From Gammaproteobacteria bacterium (lineage in GTDB: Bacteria > Pseudomonadota > Gammaproteobacteria > Pseudomonadales > Pseudohongiellaceae): DNA of 64,000 nt. Position numbers and translations under genes: made by a program. The first letter of the stretch is position 1; each line of letters begins with the position of its first letter. Location: contig JAQWQD010000037.1 in NCBI GenBank assembly GCA_029244985.1, positions 1 through 64,000 on the forward strand, read 5' to 3'. The notes below the pieces were generated by a model, which did no database searches, had not been told where the DNA came from, and worked only from the letters and a program-made list of their open reading frames with translations. Positions 55,425-63,657 of the stretch are shown one piece after another.

Positions 55425-56065
55425 TATTCGATGCCTTGATTGGTCTGATTTATTTCGGCTGGCGATTTCGCGAGTTCGATACCAATCATTGAATTTCGAG
55501 AAACTAGTTGCTGCAGCTGTGCTTCGGTCCATCCATCAGTGCCTGTTGGTCGCAATGGTAAAACCAAGTAGCGCATTTCTGAGGTAGAGTCCCAAACTCG
55601 AATCACGACTTCGTTTTCTAATTCGGTGCCGAACTCACGTAACACTGATCGAGGCTCACTGACAGCACGCGAACGGTAAGGAGCAGACTTATACCAGGCC
55701 GGCGGTAACCCCAACACTGTCCACGGATAACAAGAACAAAGAGTACAAACAACTAAATTATGCTGAGAAGGTGTATTCTCCACGACCTGAAGATGTTCTC
55801 CCTGCCTGCCAACATAACCGAGCGCTGCTGCAGCTGCAGTCGGGTTTTCTAAGAGCTTTTCTTTAAAATCCGAATCGTGCCAAGCTTTTGCAACTAAATG
55901 AGCACCATTGCGGGGACCTACCTTGTGCTCGTAAGTCTCAATAATCTCTTCGAGCGCTTCAGCATTCACCAGCCCTTTTTCAATCAATAAACTTTCTAGG
56001 GCTTTAACCTTTAAAACAATATCAGAAGGCGGTTCCGTGTGATCGTGGTCATGATCGTTTGGCAT
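55424..56065 (-). CDS. Nitrile hydratase alpha subunit, cobalt type
   Basis: 213-residue catalytic subunit that hydrates nitriles to amides. The metal claw is [11 protein letters not shown] (Cys107, Thr108, Cys110, Ser111, Cys112). Threonine in CTLCSC indicates the cobalt form (iron forms have CSLCSC). The conserved [16 protein letters not shown] arginine-containing segment follows. The N-terminus is His-rich ([10 protein letters not shown]). A ribosome site (AGAGGA) precedes the ATG. Gene order is alpha, beta, activator, all with one-base overlaps. No cobalt transporter or amidase is encoded in the window. Confidence 0.95.
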   Translation of the reverse strand: MPNDHDHDHTEPPSDIVLKVKALESLLIEKGLVNAEALEEIIETYEHKVGPRNGAHLVAKAWHDSDFKEKLLENPTAAAAALGYVGRQGEHLQVVENTPSQHNLVVCTLCSCYPWTVLGLPPAWYKSAPYRSRAVSEPRSVLREFGTELENEVVIRVWDSTSEMRYLVLPLRPTGTDGWTEAQLQQLVSRNSMIGIELAKSPAEINQTNQGIE

Positions 56066-56373
56066 AAATCAAACAAATCCTCTAGAAATTTATACTCAGG
56101 CAAGGTTTACAAGAAACCTCAGTTCAACATCTCGATTTCTGGGCTCTACCATTTTCTTCTTTGACCGCTAGCATCGTAACAAAAAGTGTTTTTACTAGCA
56201 GCATATTACTAACTATGCCAGGCAAATGAACAACCAGGGTTAGTGTGTAATTTAAATGCGTTTTACTTTTACGGCTTTACACACAAAAAATAATCTGACG
56301 CCCAGCTAGTAGCTAGGCTTTTTCTGCATCTAAAAGTAACATAAGGTAAGAGTTGAGGAGAAGTAAGCTACTA
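56066..56373. other. 308-base divergent intergenic region
   Basis: Between the nitrile hydratase operon and the BKACE gene. A TATAAA lies about 20 bases before the alpha-subunit ribosome site on the minus strand, without a clear -35. GAGGAGAAG near 56356 is the ribosome site of the BKACE gene. No gene or strong repeat is seen. Confidence 0.4.
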
Positions 56374-57198
56374 ATGTCCGTACTGAGCCCGCTAATGATC
56401 GCCGTGGCACCTAATGGTGCTAGAAAAACCAAGACGGAGCATTCTGTCATTCCGATAACACCAGCAGAACTAGCCAGCACTGCCGAGCACTGTCTGCAAG
56501 CTGGCGCTTGCATGATTCATCTCCATGTGCGCGACAAGGATCAAAGGCACAGCCTGGACCCTTTACTATATAAAGAAGCAATTAATGCAATTCGTTCTCG
56601 CGTCGGCGATTCCCTGATTATTCAGATAACTACTGAAGCTGTTGGGCTGTATGAACCCAATGAGCAGATCGAAGTAGTAAAAGCAGTTAAACCAGAAGCA
56701 GTATCGATAGCGCTTCGAGAATTATGCCCTGATGAACCTCATGAAAGGCAAGCTGCTAAGTTTTTCCAATGGATGAGCAAGGAGAATATAGCGCCCCAAT
56801 ATATTCTTTACGATTTAGATGACTTACATCGATTCAAGGGCTTCCGCCAGCGTGGATTAATTCCAGGAGACCATCACACAATCTTATTGGTATTGGGCAG
56901 ATACGATAAAAACCAGCAGTCAGATGTCAATGATTTAGAGCCTTTGCTTAATGCAATTCCAGATAAGTGTAATTGGTGGCTCTGCGCATTCGGTAAGACC
57001 GAATCTCTGTGCATGCAAAGAGTAATAGAACTTGGCGGGAATTGCCGCGTAGGTTTCGAAAACAATCTTCACCTTCCAGATGGTGAAATTGCGCCAAATA
57101 ATGCTTCCTTGGTAGAGGTCATCAAAAACAAATCAAAGAAGCTGAACAGGTCAATTGCGAACGCTGATCTAGCCCGAGGCTTGATGTATTTCACTTAA
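56374..57198 (+). CDS. BKACE (3-keto-5-aminohexanoate cleavage enzyme-like, DUF849)
   Basis: Zinc-dependent enzyme family that condenses a beta-keto acid with acetyl-CoA to give acetoacetate and a new CoA ester. 274 residues from the ATG at 56374, which has GAGGAG as ribosome site. The zinc histidines are in MIHLHVRDKD, and the C-terminal RVGFENNLHLPDG corresponds to the RVGLEDN motif, with two substitutions. Substrate is unknown; BKACE members are very diverse. It is divergent from the nitrile hydratase operon. Confidence 0.85.
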   Translation: MSVLSPLMIAVAPNGARKTKTEHSVIPITPAELASTAEHCLQAGACMIHLHVRDKDQRHSLDPLLYKEAINAIRSRVGDSLIIQITTEAVGLYEPNEQIEVVKAVKPEAVSIALRELCPDEPHERQAAKFFQWMSKENIAPQYILYDLDDLHRFKGFRQRGLIPGDHHTILLVLGRYDKNQQSDVNDLEPLLNAIPDKCNWWLCAFGKTESLCMQRVIELGGNCRVGFENNLHLPDGEIAPNNASLVEVIKNKSKKLNRSIANADLARGLMYFT

Positions 57199-57416
57199 CC
57201 TTAATTACTTGCTGACTCATCGACAGGTCATCTCTGCCAATAGCCCCTTTTGAGGTGCTAAATTTTACTTGTGGAAGATTTGATGAAGTCCTCAATTCGA
57301 CGTTTTTGACCGATAAATTCCTAAAGTCGGAAATCCCTTTGGTTGGCTAGACGGGTTTTCCTTTCAAACATTTTCTGCTGCAGAAAGATATCGAGGGGCG
57401 GGTAGTTTAGAGTTTT

Positions 57417-58127
57417 TTACAAAGGCCTAACCGAAAACCGATATCCGGCGCCCCGAACTGTTTGGATTAGTTTTGAATAATCAATTGCTGTGCCTTTGAC
57501 TGAACAAAGCCCTTTCCTTAACCGGCGAATATGCACATCAATCGTTCTTTCTTCCAAGTATACATTTGCTCCCCAAACAGAATCCTGTATCTGATCTCGG
57601 TTAAATACTTTCTCTTGATTTAGCATGAAAAATTTAAGGAGCCTAAATTCTGTGGGCCCCATTTCAATATAGCTATCTTCTATAGAAATTCGATGACTAG
57701 TTGGGTCCAGCTGCAGATCAAACACCTGAAGAACCGTAATTTTTTTTGTGCCATTAACTCGGCGTAATACTGTTTTTATTCGAGCAACAAGTTCCCTGGG
57801 TGAAAAAGGTTTAGTGACATAGTCATCTACTCCCACATTAAGCCCCTGCACTTTATTGTCTTCGCTTGTTTTAGCGGTAAGCATAATTATTGGGATTGCC
57901 GCGGTAATTTCATCGTGACGCAAACGGCGAGCCAGGTCAATGCCACTGCCACCAGGAAGCATCCAATCGAGTAAAACTAAATCTGGTTTTTTATCAATCA
58001 CTGAAACCAGCGCCTCATGCGCGTTTGAAGCACTAATGCTTTTATAGCCTGCTAGATCCAAAGTAATGTCAACCAAGTCCCGTATAGCCGGCTCATCATC
58101 GACAATTAATATAGTGGCCATAGACAT
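57417..58127 (-). CDS. phoB: Phosphate regulon response regulator PhoB
   Basis: 236-residue OmpR-type response regulator. The receiver domain has ILIVDDEPAIRDLV, the phosphorylated aspartate in VLLDWMLPGGSG (about residue 56) and KPFSPREL. The winged helix ends with EERTIDVHIRRLRKGL and LIQTVRGAGYRFS. EMGPTEFRLLKFFM and VWGANVYLEERT are PhoB-specific. The usual partner histidine kinase gene phoR should follow, but the next gene downstream is the BKACE gene on the opposite strand. No Pho box was found in the gap. Confidence 0.92.
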   Translation of the reverse strand: MSMATILIVDDEPAIRDLVDITLDLAGYKSISASNAHEALVSVIDKKPDLVLLDWMLPGGSGIDLARRLRHDEITAAIPIIMLTAKTSEDNKVQGLNVGVDDYVTKPFSPRELVARIKTVLRRVNGTKKITVLQVFDLQLDPTSHRISIEDSYIEMGPTEFRLLKFFMLNQEKVFNRDQIQDSVWGANVYLEERTIDVHIRRLRKGLCSVKGTAIDYSKLIQTVRGAGYRFSVRPL

Positions 58128-58173
58128 AATTAAATTTTTAACTCCAATTAAAATTTAAACCTATTATGCGATA

Positions 58174-59160
58174 TCAAGCCACTAGATAAGATTTTAACGC
58201 ATCAAAACGATAATTAATTTCTGAAATTTGTTGCGGGGAGAAACTATAGTTTCCGCGGCGAGACTTCGTAGTCTTAAATACACCACGCATCTGCATTACA
58301 TAAAGACGAACACCAGGTATTAAATTGTCTAAGTTCTGAATAAGTAGTAATCGGGAATAACAATCTCTTAGCGCGTCTTCTTCACCTGCTTGATGCAACT
58401 CCCAAAGTTTTGCATAAACATCTCCATACATCGCTCCGCCTGTCATCACACCATCGGTACCAATGCGCATTTCATAGAGCCAACCCCTACCGAGCGTTGC
58501 TCCAAACACGCTACGAATCGGGTCAGGCTGATATTGCTGCAATGCTCGCATGCGCTCATGAACTCGCCCGTACTCTTCTTTTATATATCCGCATTGCGGC
58601 AACTCTTGGGCGAGGTCTACTAGAAAACTAATAGTGAGTTCAATGTCAGGCCCGCCACTGGTTTGAACAAAAATAGGTTTGTCCGTGATTTCACAAAGAG
58701 CTCGATAATAGTTACGAATATCTTCGAGAGAATTTGCAGTAGTTGGCGGAATCGCAATCATGCCATCGGGGTTTAGTGATTCAGCCTTCTTTGCATATTC
58801 AAGCATGCCTTCAGTATCTTCCGCTTGGACTCCAAATACTAATGCCATTCCAGTTTCGCGATTGGCTTCAGCCAAAATTTCAAAGCCCTTGATGCGTTCT
58901 TCCTTGCTTAAGTAACGCTGCTCACTGGAATTTTGCGGCCAAACCAAACCTTGTACACCGCACCGTGCACAAAAAGCTACTTCCTTTGCTAAATCTTCGT
59001 AGTCCACTTCATCTTGGTCTGTGTAAGGTGTACTCAATATCATTAAGGCACCACGCATTTTATTTTCTGCAGCCACTAGCAAATGCGTATATGAAAGAAA
59101 TGTAGTGGCGCCGATACCTGCCAACAATTGTCGCCTAGTAATTTCAAGATTAATTGACAT
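58174..59160 (-). CDS. Tat-exported DapA/DHDPS-family protein
   Basis: 328 residues from the ATG at 59160, spaced correctly behind GAGGTG; the alternative GTG overlaps that site. An N-terminal Tat signal (TRRQLLAGIGATTF) precedes a TIM-barrel of the dihydrodipicolinate synthase/N-acetylneuraminate lyase family. The Schiff-base lysine is in GYIKEEYG (Lys197 in the longer numbering). Active-site neighbours of true DapA are altered (IPPTTANS in place of the tyrosine motif). Such aldolase-type enzymes are normally cytoplasmic, so export is unusual. A role in periplasmic hydroxy- or keto-acid metabolism is inferred. Confidence 0.8.
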   Translation of the reverse strand: MSINLEITRRQLLAGIGATTFLSYTHLLVAAENKMRGALMILSTPYTDQDEVDYEDLAKEVAFCARCGVQGLVWPQNSSEQRYLSKEERIKGFEILAEANRETGMALVFGVQAEDTEGMLEYAKKAESLNPDGMIAIPPTTANSLEDIRNYYRALCEITDKPIFVQTSGGPDIELTISFLVDLAQELPQCGYIKEEYGRVHERMRALQQYQPDPIRSVFGATLGRGWLYEMRIGTDGVMTGGAMYGDVYAKLWELHQAGEEDALRDCYSRLLLIQNLDNLIPGVRLYVMQMRGVFKTTKSRRGNYSFSPQQISEINYRFDALKSYLVA

Positions 59161-59543
59161 TGGCTGCACCTCATTAACAAGAAGATTAACTGGTTCTATT
59201 TTTTAATTGTTTGATTTTAGGCAAATCAATGCATGTCCGATTGCACCTAGGTTTTTATCTCACATCCCATGAGCAGATAGTAATTTACTTTCAAGGGTTT
59301 TGGACTCTTCTTCACCCTCCGATTCATCACGATAACTTTGGACATACCCGGTATCCGCTTCGGCAGGGGTGCTTAGAGCCTATGCTGAACTGCCCTTTAT
59401 TTCAATAGCTTCGCCCTTTATTAGAATCCAGAAATCTGGTTTATTCTTGTTTCTAAAGTCGCTTTTTTAGGTAGAATCCCTACTCGAAAAGCATTTATGC
59501 TAATTCAAGAAAATGGCAGGAATAAAAAGCAGGGACAATAATA
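59161..59543. other. 383-base divergent intergenic region
   Basis: Between the exported DapA-like gene and the PQQ-type dehydrogenase. A possible -10 (TAGAAT, 59471-59476) with TTGTTT upstream is too widely spaced (about 19 bases). CAGGGA (about 59531) is the ribosome site of the dehydrogenase. A 65-codon open frame (59211-59408) has no convincing start site or protein character. No repeat is seen. Confidence 0.4.
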
Positions 59544-61583
59544 ATGAAGCCACGTCAAATCGCCGAAATATCTAGCCTTGCAGCAATTTTGTTGTTAACG
59601 GGGTGTGATAACCAGCAACAAGCCACTCAATCGAATTCCAGCGCTTCCACTGAACCTGCTGCTACTGAGCCAGAATACCGACCTGTAGGACAGGGAACTA
59701 CAGCAGGCGATTGGGATGCCTACGGTGCTGAAATTGGCAGCACGAAATATACCCCGCTCGACCAAATAAATGCGGACAACATTAGCGACTTAGAAATCGT
59801 CTGGCGACGTCCCGCCTTAGACGAATATTACGTAACAATGAATCCACGACAGCGATACTCGAATACTTGGAACGCTGCACCAGTTGTAAAAAATGGAGTC
59901 GCCTATGTGACCAATGGTGTCGGCTTGGTTGAAGCATTCGATCCTGGCACTGGCGAAACCATTTGGGTGCAGGAGCCTCCAGGAGGTGCAGAAGGTCTGC
60001 CAGGTGCTCCAACGCGCGGCATTGCCTATTGGTCCGACGGCAATGAAGAACGCATCATTGTTCAGCGAGGCACTTATCTGACAGCTTTGAATGCTGCAAC
60101 CGGACAACCTTATCCTGATTTTGGCGAGGATGGTCTGGTCGATTTACAGCTTATGCCGCCAGAGTTCGAACGCTATCGCTGGGGTGGAGTGCCAATGGTA
60201 GTTCGGGATGTCATCGTACTCGGACAATCAATGTCCGACACCTTCGATGTTAAAGAAGCCTACCGAGGCGATGTTCATGCCTTTAATGTACGATCTGGTG
60301 AGCATTTGTGGACATTTAATACTATTCCGCAAGAAGGTCAGTTTGGCACAGATACCTGGCAAGATCGTTCTTGGTCATTCACGGGACATGCTCCAGTTTG
60401 GGCATTATTCAGTGCCGATGAAGAACTTGGCATGATTTATATGCCAATTTCTTCTTCTACGAATGACATGTACGGTGGCCACCGCATTGGTGATAATTTA
60501 TTTAGCCAAAGCATTGTTGCAGTGGATGTAGAAACTGGTGATCGTATTTGGCATTACCAAACTGTCCATCATGGCTTATGGGATTACGATCCCCCAGCCG
60601 CACCAATCTTAATGGACATTACTGTCGATGGCCGGGAAATCAAAGCTGTAACTCAACTAACCAAACAAGCATTTGCATTTGTGTTTGATCGAGAAACCGG
60701 TGAACCAGTATGGGAAATTGAAGAACGACCAGTGCCTCAATCAGAAGTGCCAGGCGAAGTAACATCTCCAACTCAACCCTTCCCAACAAAACCTGCCGCT
60801 TTTGATCGACAAGGTGCAACTGAAGATAACTTAATCGACTTTACGCCAGAATTAAGAGCAGAAGCCCTAGAAATATTTAGCAACTATGTAACAGGGCCAG
60901 TGTTTACCCCACCCTCAATTGCGTCAGATACAGGCACTCAGGGAACTATCCAATTACCGGGCTCGCAAGGGGGTGCCGATGTGCAGGGCGCAGCTTTTGA
61001 TCCACAAACTGGCTATCTCTACATTCCTTCTATTACCTCACCCTTTGTGGCAGATATTCTTCCGGGTGACCCTGATGAAACTAATCTTGCCTACACTAAA
61101 GGCTCAAGACGATGGGTCGCTGGGCCCCGCGGCTTACCACTATTTAAGCCGCCTTATGGTCGGATTACCGCCATCAATATGAACACAGGTGATCATGTTT
61201 GGATGGTACCAAATGGTGACGGGCCCATTGATAACCCTGCGATAGTGCATTTGGACTTAGAGAAACTTGGAGTACCTGGCCGCCCAACTCCTTTGCTAAC
61301 CGGTTCGCTCTTGTTTTTGGGTGAAGGATTTACAAACCAACGGCCTGGCGGTCGTATTCCATTCGATATGCCGGTAGAGATCGCTACCAATAGCGGTGGA
61401 CCTTGGTTTAGAGCCTATGACAAAGAAACTGGTGACACTGTTTGGGAAATCGAACTTGAGGCGGGAACGACCAGTCCCCCGATTAGTTATCTGCATGAAG
61501 GAGAACAGTATGTGCTAGTTGCTATTGGCGATCGAGAGCATAGCCCTGAAATGCTTGCCTTCAAACTCCCTGTCCAAAATTAG
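59544..61583 (+). CDS. PQQ-dependent dehydrogenase-type lipoprotein
   Basis: 679-residue quinoprotein, probably a periplasmic or outer-surface dehydrogenase of alcohols or sugars. The signal peptide ends at the lipobox LLTGC (Cys22). An eight-bladed propeller follows: GDWDAYGAEIGSTKYTPLDQI, repeated W-docking turns such as GDVHAFNVRSGEHLWTF and DRIWHYQTVHHGLWDYDPPA, then GGADVQGAAFDPQTGYLY. HHGLWDYD and the WGGVP region are conserved in PQQ glucose and alcohol dehydrogenases. No cytochrome domain is fused. No pqqACDE genes are in the window; only a PqqB-like gene is present, 14 kb away. Confidence 0.85.
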   Translation: MKPRQIAEISSLAAILLLTGCDNQQQATQSNSSASTEPAATEPEYRPVGQGTTAGDWDAYGAEIGSTKYTPLDQINADNISDLEIVWRRPALDEYYVTMNPRQRYSNTWNAAPVVKNGVAYVTNGVGLVEAFDPGTGETIWVQEPPGGAEGLPGAPTRGIAYWSDGNEERIIVQRGTYLTALNAATGQPYPDFGEDGLVDLQLMPPEFERYRWGGVPMVVRDVIVLGQSMSDTFDVKEAYRGDVHAFNVRSGEHLWTFNTIPQEGQFGTDTWQDRSWSFTGHAPVWALFSADEELGMIYMPISSSTNDMYGGHRIGDNLFSQSIVAVDVETGDRIWHYQTVHHGLWDYDPPAAPILMDITVDGREIKAVTQLTKQAFAFVFDRETGEPVWEIEERPVPQSEVPGEVTSPTQPFPTKPAAFDRQGATEDNLIDFTPELRAEALEIFSNYVTGPVFTPPSIASDTGTQGTIQLPGSQGGADVQGAAFDPQTGYLYIPSITSPFVADILPGDPDETNLAYTKGSRRWVAGPRGLPLFKPPYGRITAINMNTGDHVWMVPNGDGPIDNPAIVHLDLEKLGVPGRPTPLLTGSLLFLGEGFTNQRPGGRIPFDMPVEIATNSGGPWFRAYDKETGDTVWEIELEAGTTSPPISYLHEGEQYVLVAIGDREHSPEMLAFKLPVQN

Positions 61584-61601
61584 CTAATTCAAATTGCATT
61601 A

Positions 61602-61632
61602 AAACTGAGCAGCGAGATTCGTTGCTCAGTTT
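61602..61632 (+). terminator. Terminator-like hairpin after the PQQ dehydrogenase
   Basis: AAACTGAGCA and TGCTCAGTTT pair with further CG closing pairs around a short loop. The T run is short (TTT then ACCC), so termination may be partial, letting transcription reach the cupin gene 79 bases on. Confidence 0.5.
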
Positions 61633-61710
61633 ACCCTACCTTTAAAGCTCTCTTCACAGCTTGAGGCGAATTTAATACATAAAACCAGAATAAATAGAGG
61701 AGTTTTCACG

Positions 61711-62244
61711 ATGAAAAAAATCTTATTCGCAATTACGATTGTTGGTTTTGGTGCGATCACGTCTTTAACAACTTATGTTTTTGCGCAAACACCTGCGCCG
61801 ACTATTCCTCCCGTCGCTACAGATGTAACAGCTGAGGACATCGTTAAGTTTATCGATAACCTCCCGCGCGATCGCGTAAGTGACCGGCCAATTCGTTCTG
61901 TCGAAGTGACTGGAGATTATCGCGTCGGTGTTTATGGTGTTTTTAGACCCAAAGAATTTCCAGGTGGCTCCAATCTTCACCAGGTAAACACCACTGAAAT
62001 CTATTACATGCTAAGCGGCTATGCCACTCTGGTGACAGGTGGCGAAATGACAGAAGCCAAGCAAGAAAATGAAAATTGGGTACGGGGCACTGAAATCGAG
62101 AATGGAGTGAGCAGAAGAGTTGTGCCTGGCGATGTCATTGTCATCCCAGGACATACCCCCCACTGGTTCAGCGAATTAGAAACAGACCTTACCTACCTAA
62201 TATTTAGACCAGACCCTGACAATCGCATACCCTTGGTAGATTAA
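61711..62244 (+). CDS. Exported cupin-domain protein
   Basis: 177 residues with a signal peptide (to about residue 26, YVFAQ). One cupin barrel follows: GGSNLHQVNTTEIYYMLSGYATLV holds motif 1 (His, Glu), and PGDVIVIPGHTPHWF holds motif 2 (His). A metal site of two or three histidines and a glutamate is plausible. RRVVPGDV precedes it. The enzyme activity is unknown. It lies 127 bases after the PQQ dehydrogenase gene on the same strand. Confidence 0.8.
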   Translation: MKKILFAITIVGFGAITSLTTYVFAQTPAPTIPPVATDVTAEDIVKFIDNLPRDRVSDRPIRSVEVTGDYRVGVYGVFRPKEFPGGSNLHQVNTTEIYYMLSGYATLVTGGEMTEAKQENENWVRGTEIENGVSRRVVPGDVIVIPGHTPHWFSELETDLTYLIFRPDPDNRIPLVD

Positions 62245-62257
62245 ACAGACAACCAAA

Positions 62258-62287
62258 ATAAAAGGCTGATCATTTTCAGCCTTTTAT
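62258..62287. terminator. Bidirectional intrinsic terminator
   Basis: A 10-bp stem AAAAGGCTGA/TCAGCCTTTT around a six-base loop with A and T runs on both sides. It lies between the convergent cupin and peroxiredoxin genes and can serve both. Confidence 0.85.
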
Positions 62288-62314
62288 AGACACTCCCTTT
62301 AATTCTCGAGATTT

Positions 62315-62977
62315 TTACTCGGAAGGTTGCTTGGTAGTCCGAAGATAGGGCTTAACAGTGTTCCAGCCACCAGGGAACATGTCCTTTGCCTCTTCATCAG
62401 ATACTGTAGGCACTATAATGACATCATCACCCTGCTGCCAATTAACAGGCGTTGCAACTTTATGTTTTGCTGTAAGTTGCATGGAATCTAGAACTCGTAG
62501 AATTTCATCGAAATTCCTGCCGGTTGTCATCGGGTAGGTCAGCATTAATTTAATGGTTTTATTCGGGTCTACTATAAATACTGACCTTACCGTTGCATTA
62601 GTTGCCGCAGTTCTTCCTTCGGACGAACCCGACTCATCTGCCGGTAACATGTTGTAAAGTTTTGCTACTGCCAAATCGCTGTCACCAATCATTGGATAAT
62701 TAACTGCGTGGCCTTGAGTTTCTTCGATATCTTTCGCCCATTCATTATGATTATCGACAGGGTCAACACTCAAACCTATTATCTTACAATTTCGGTTTAC
62801 AAATTGTTCTTCCAATCCAGCCATGTAGCCCAGCTCGGTAGTACATACAGGGGTAAAATCTTTCGGATGAGAAAATAAAACGCCCCATTGTTCGCCCAAC
62901 CATTCATGGAAATTTATCTCACCGTGAGTGGTTTGCGCTGTAAAATTTGGTGCAACATCATTGATTCGCAGCGACAT
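62315..62977 (-). CDS. 1-Cys peroxiredoxin (Prx6-type)
   Basis: Thiol peroxidase that reduces peroxides. 220 residues from the ATG at 62977, which has GGAGG just upstream; an upstream in-frame ATG lacks this site. The active cysteine is in FTPVCTTELGYM (about residue 44). SVDPVDNHNEW and the C-terminal arm with WQQGDDVIIVP are typical of the Prx6/AhpC-TSA long form. No second conserved cysteine is seen. It is convergent with the cupin gene through a shared terminator. Confidence 0.93.
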   Translation of the reverse strand: MSLRINDVAPNFTAQTTHGEINFHEWLGEQWGVLFSHPKDFTPVCTTELGYMAGLEEQFVNRNCKIIGLSVDPVDNHNEWAKDIEETQGHAVNYPMIGDSDLAVAKLYNMLPADESGSSEGRTAATNATVRSVFIVDPNKTIKLMLTYPMTTGRNFDEILRVLDSMQLTAKHKVATPVNWQQGDDVIIVPTVSDEEAKDMFPGGWNTVKPYLRTTKQPSE

Positions 62978-63096
62978 ATTAGCCTCCAAGTGTTGAATCG
63001 TTCCCCACAACATTAATCGAAGTGAGCAACGAGTTTACGCTGACTCAACTTAGTCAGCAACCAATAAGCAACAAGAAGATTAATTATTGAGCACTT

Positions 63097-63657
63097 CTAC
63101 TTAATGCATTCATAGACAAATGCAGGGGGCATATTACGAAACGTAAATTTAAGCTTAATGTCACGAAAGAACGGTTTCATGTCACCGTAATTGGCCAAGC
63201 TATATTGATACTGCAAAAATCTTCCGCCTTTTTTCAAATTGGAATCAACCTCAACCAATATATTTTTAACTACATCGTCATCAATAAGAGAGAGAGGCAG
63301 ACTCGAAACAACATAGTCAACTTCAACAAAATTTAATTCATCAAGTATCTCTCGAATGGATGAAGCGCAAGCGTTATAAACATGCAATCGAGAATCTTCA
63401 ACACGATTTAACTGAGCGACAAACTCATTGTTAACTTCAAGGCATATAAGAACACAATCTTTAGACATGCGTTTTAGCAGAGACCGCGTGACACAGCCAT
63501 TGCCTGGGCCAAGTTCTACGATACAGTGGGCTGATGCAAAATCTATTGGCGCTAATAGACGTCGAACTAGATTCTTAGAGCTAGGGGTAATTGTCCCAGT
63601 AGTCTTAATATTTTTAATTAGCTTGATCGAATCCCTGAACCTAAATCTCGCCGTCAT
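63097..63657 (-). CDS. SAM-dependent methyltransferase, PmtA-like
   Basis: Class I Rossmann methyltransferase, resembling phospholipid N-methyltransferases. 186 residues from the ATG at 63657 (MTARFRF), which follows a good CTGAGGAT ribosome site and overlaps the upstream stop codon (ATGA). Motif I is VELGPGNGCVTRSLL, and the post-motif is VVSSLPLSLI, where PmtA-type enzymes have SSLP in place of NPPY. N-terminal TGTITPSSKNLVRR is also shared. Phosphatidylethanolamine methylation is inferred, not shown. It is coupled to the membrane protein gene. Confidence 0.8.
   Translation of the reverse strand: MTARFRFRDSIKLIKNIKTTGTITPSSKNLVRRLLAPIDFASAHCIVELGPGNGCVTRSLLKRMSKDCVLICLEVNNEFVAQLNRVEDSRLHVYNACASSIREILDELNFVEVDYVVSSLPLSLIDDDVVKNILVEVDSNLKKGGRFLQYQYSLANYGDMKPFFRDIKLKFTFRNMPPAFVYECIK

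Noticed and set aside
59211..59408. 65-codon open frame in the gap before the PQQ dehydrogenase
   Set aside because: No ribosome site and no recognisable protein pattern; histidine-rich by chance.
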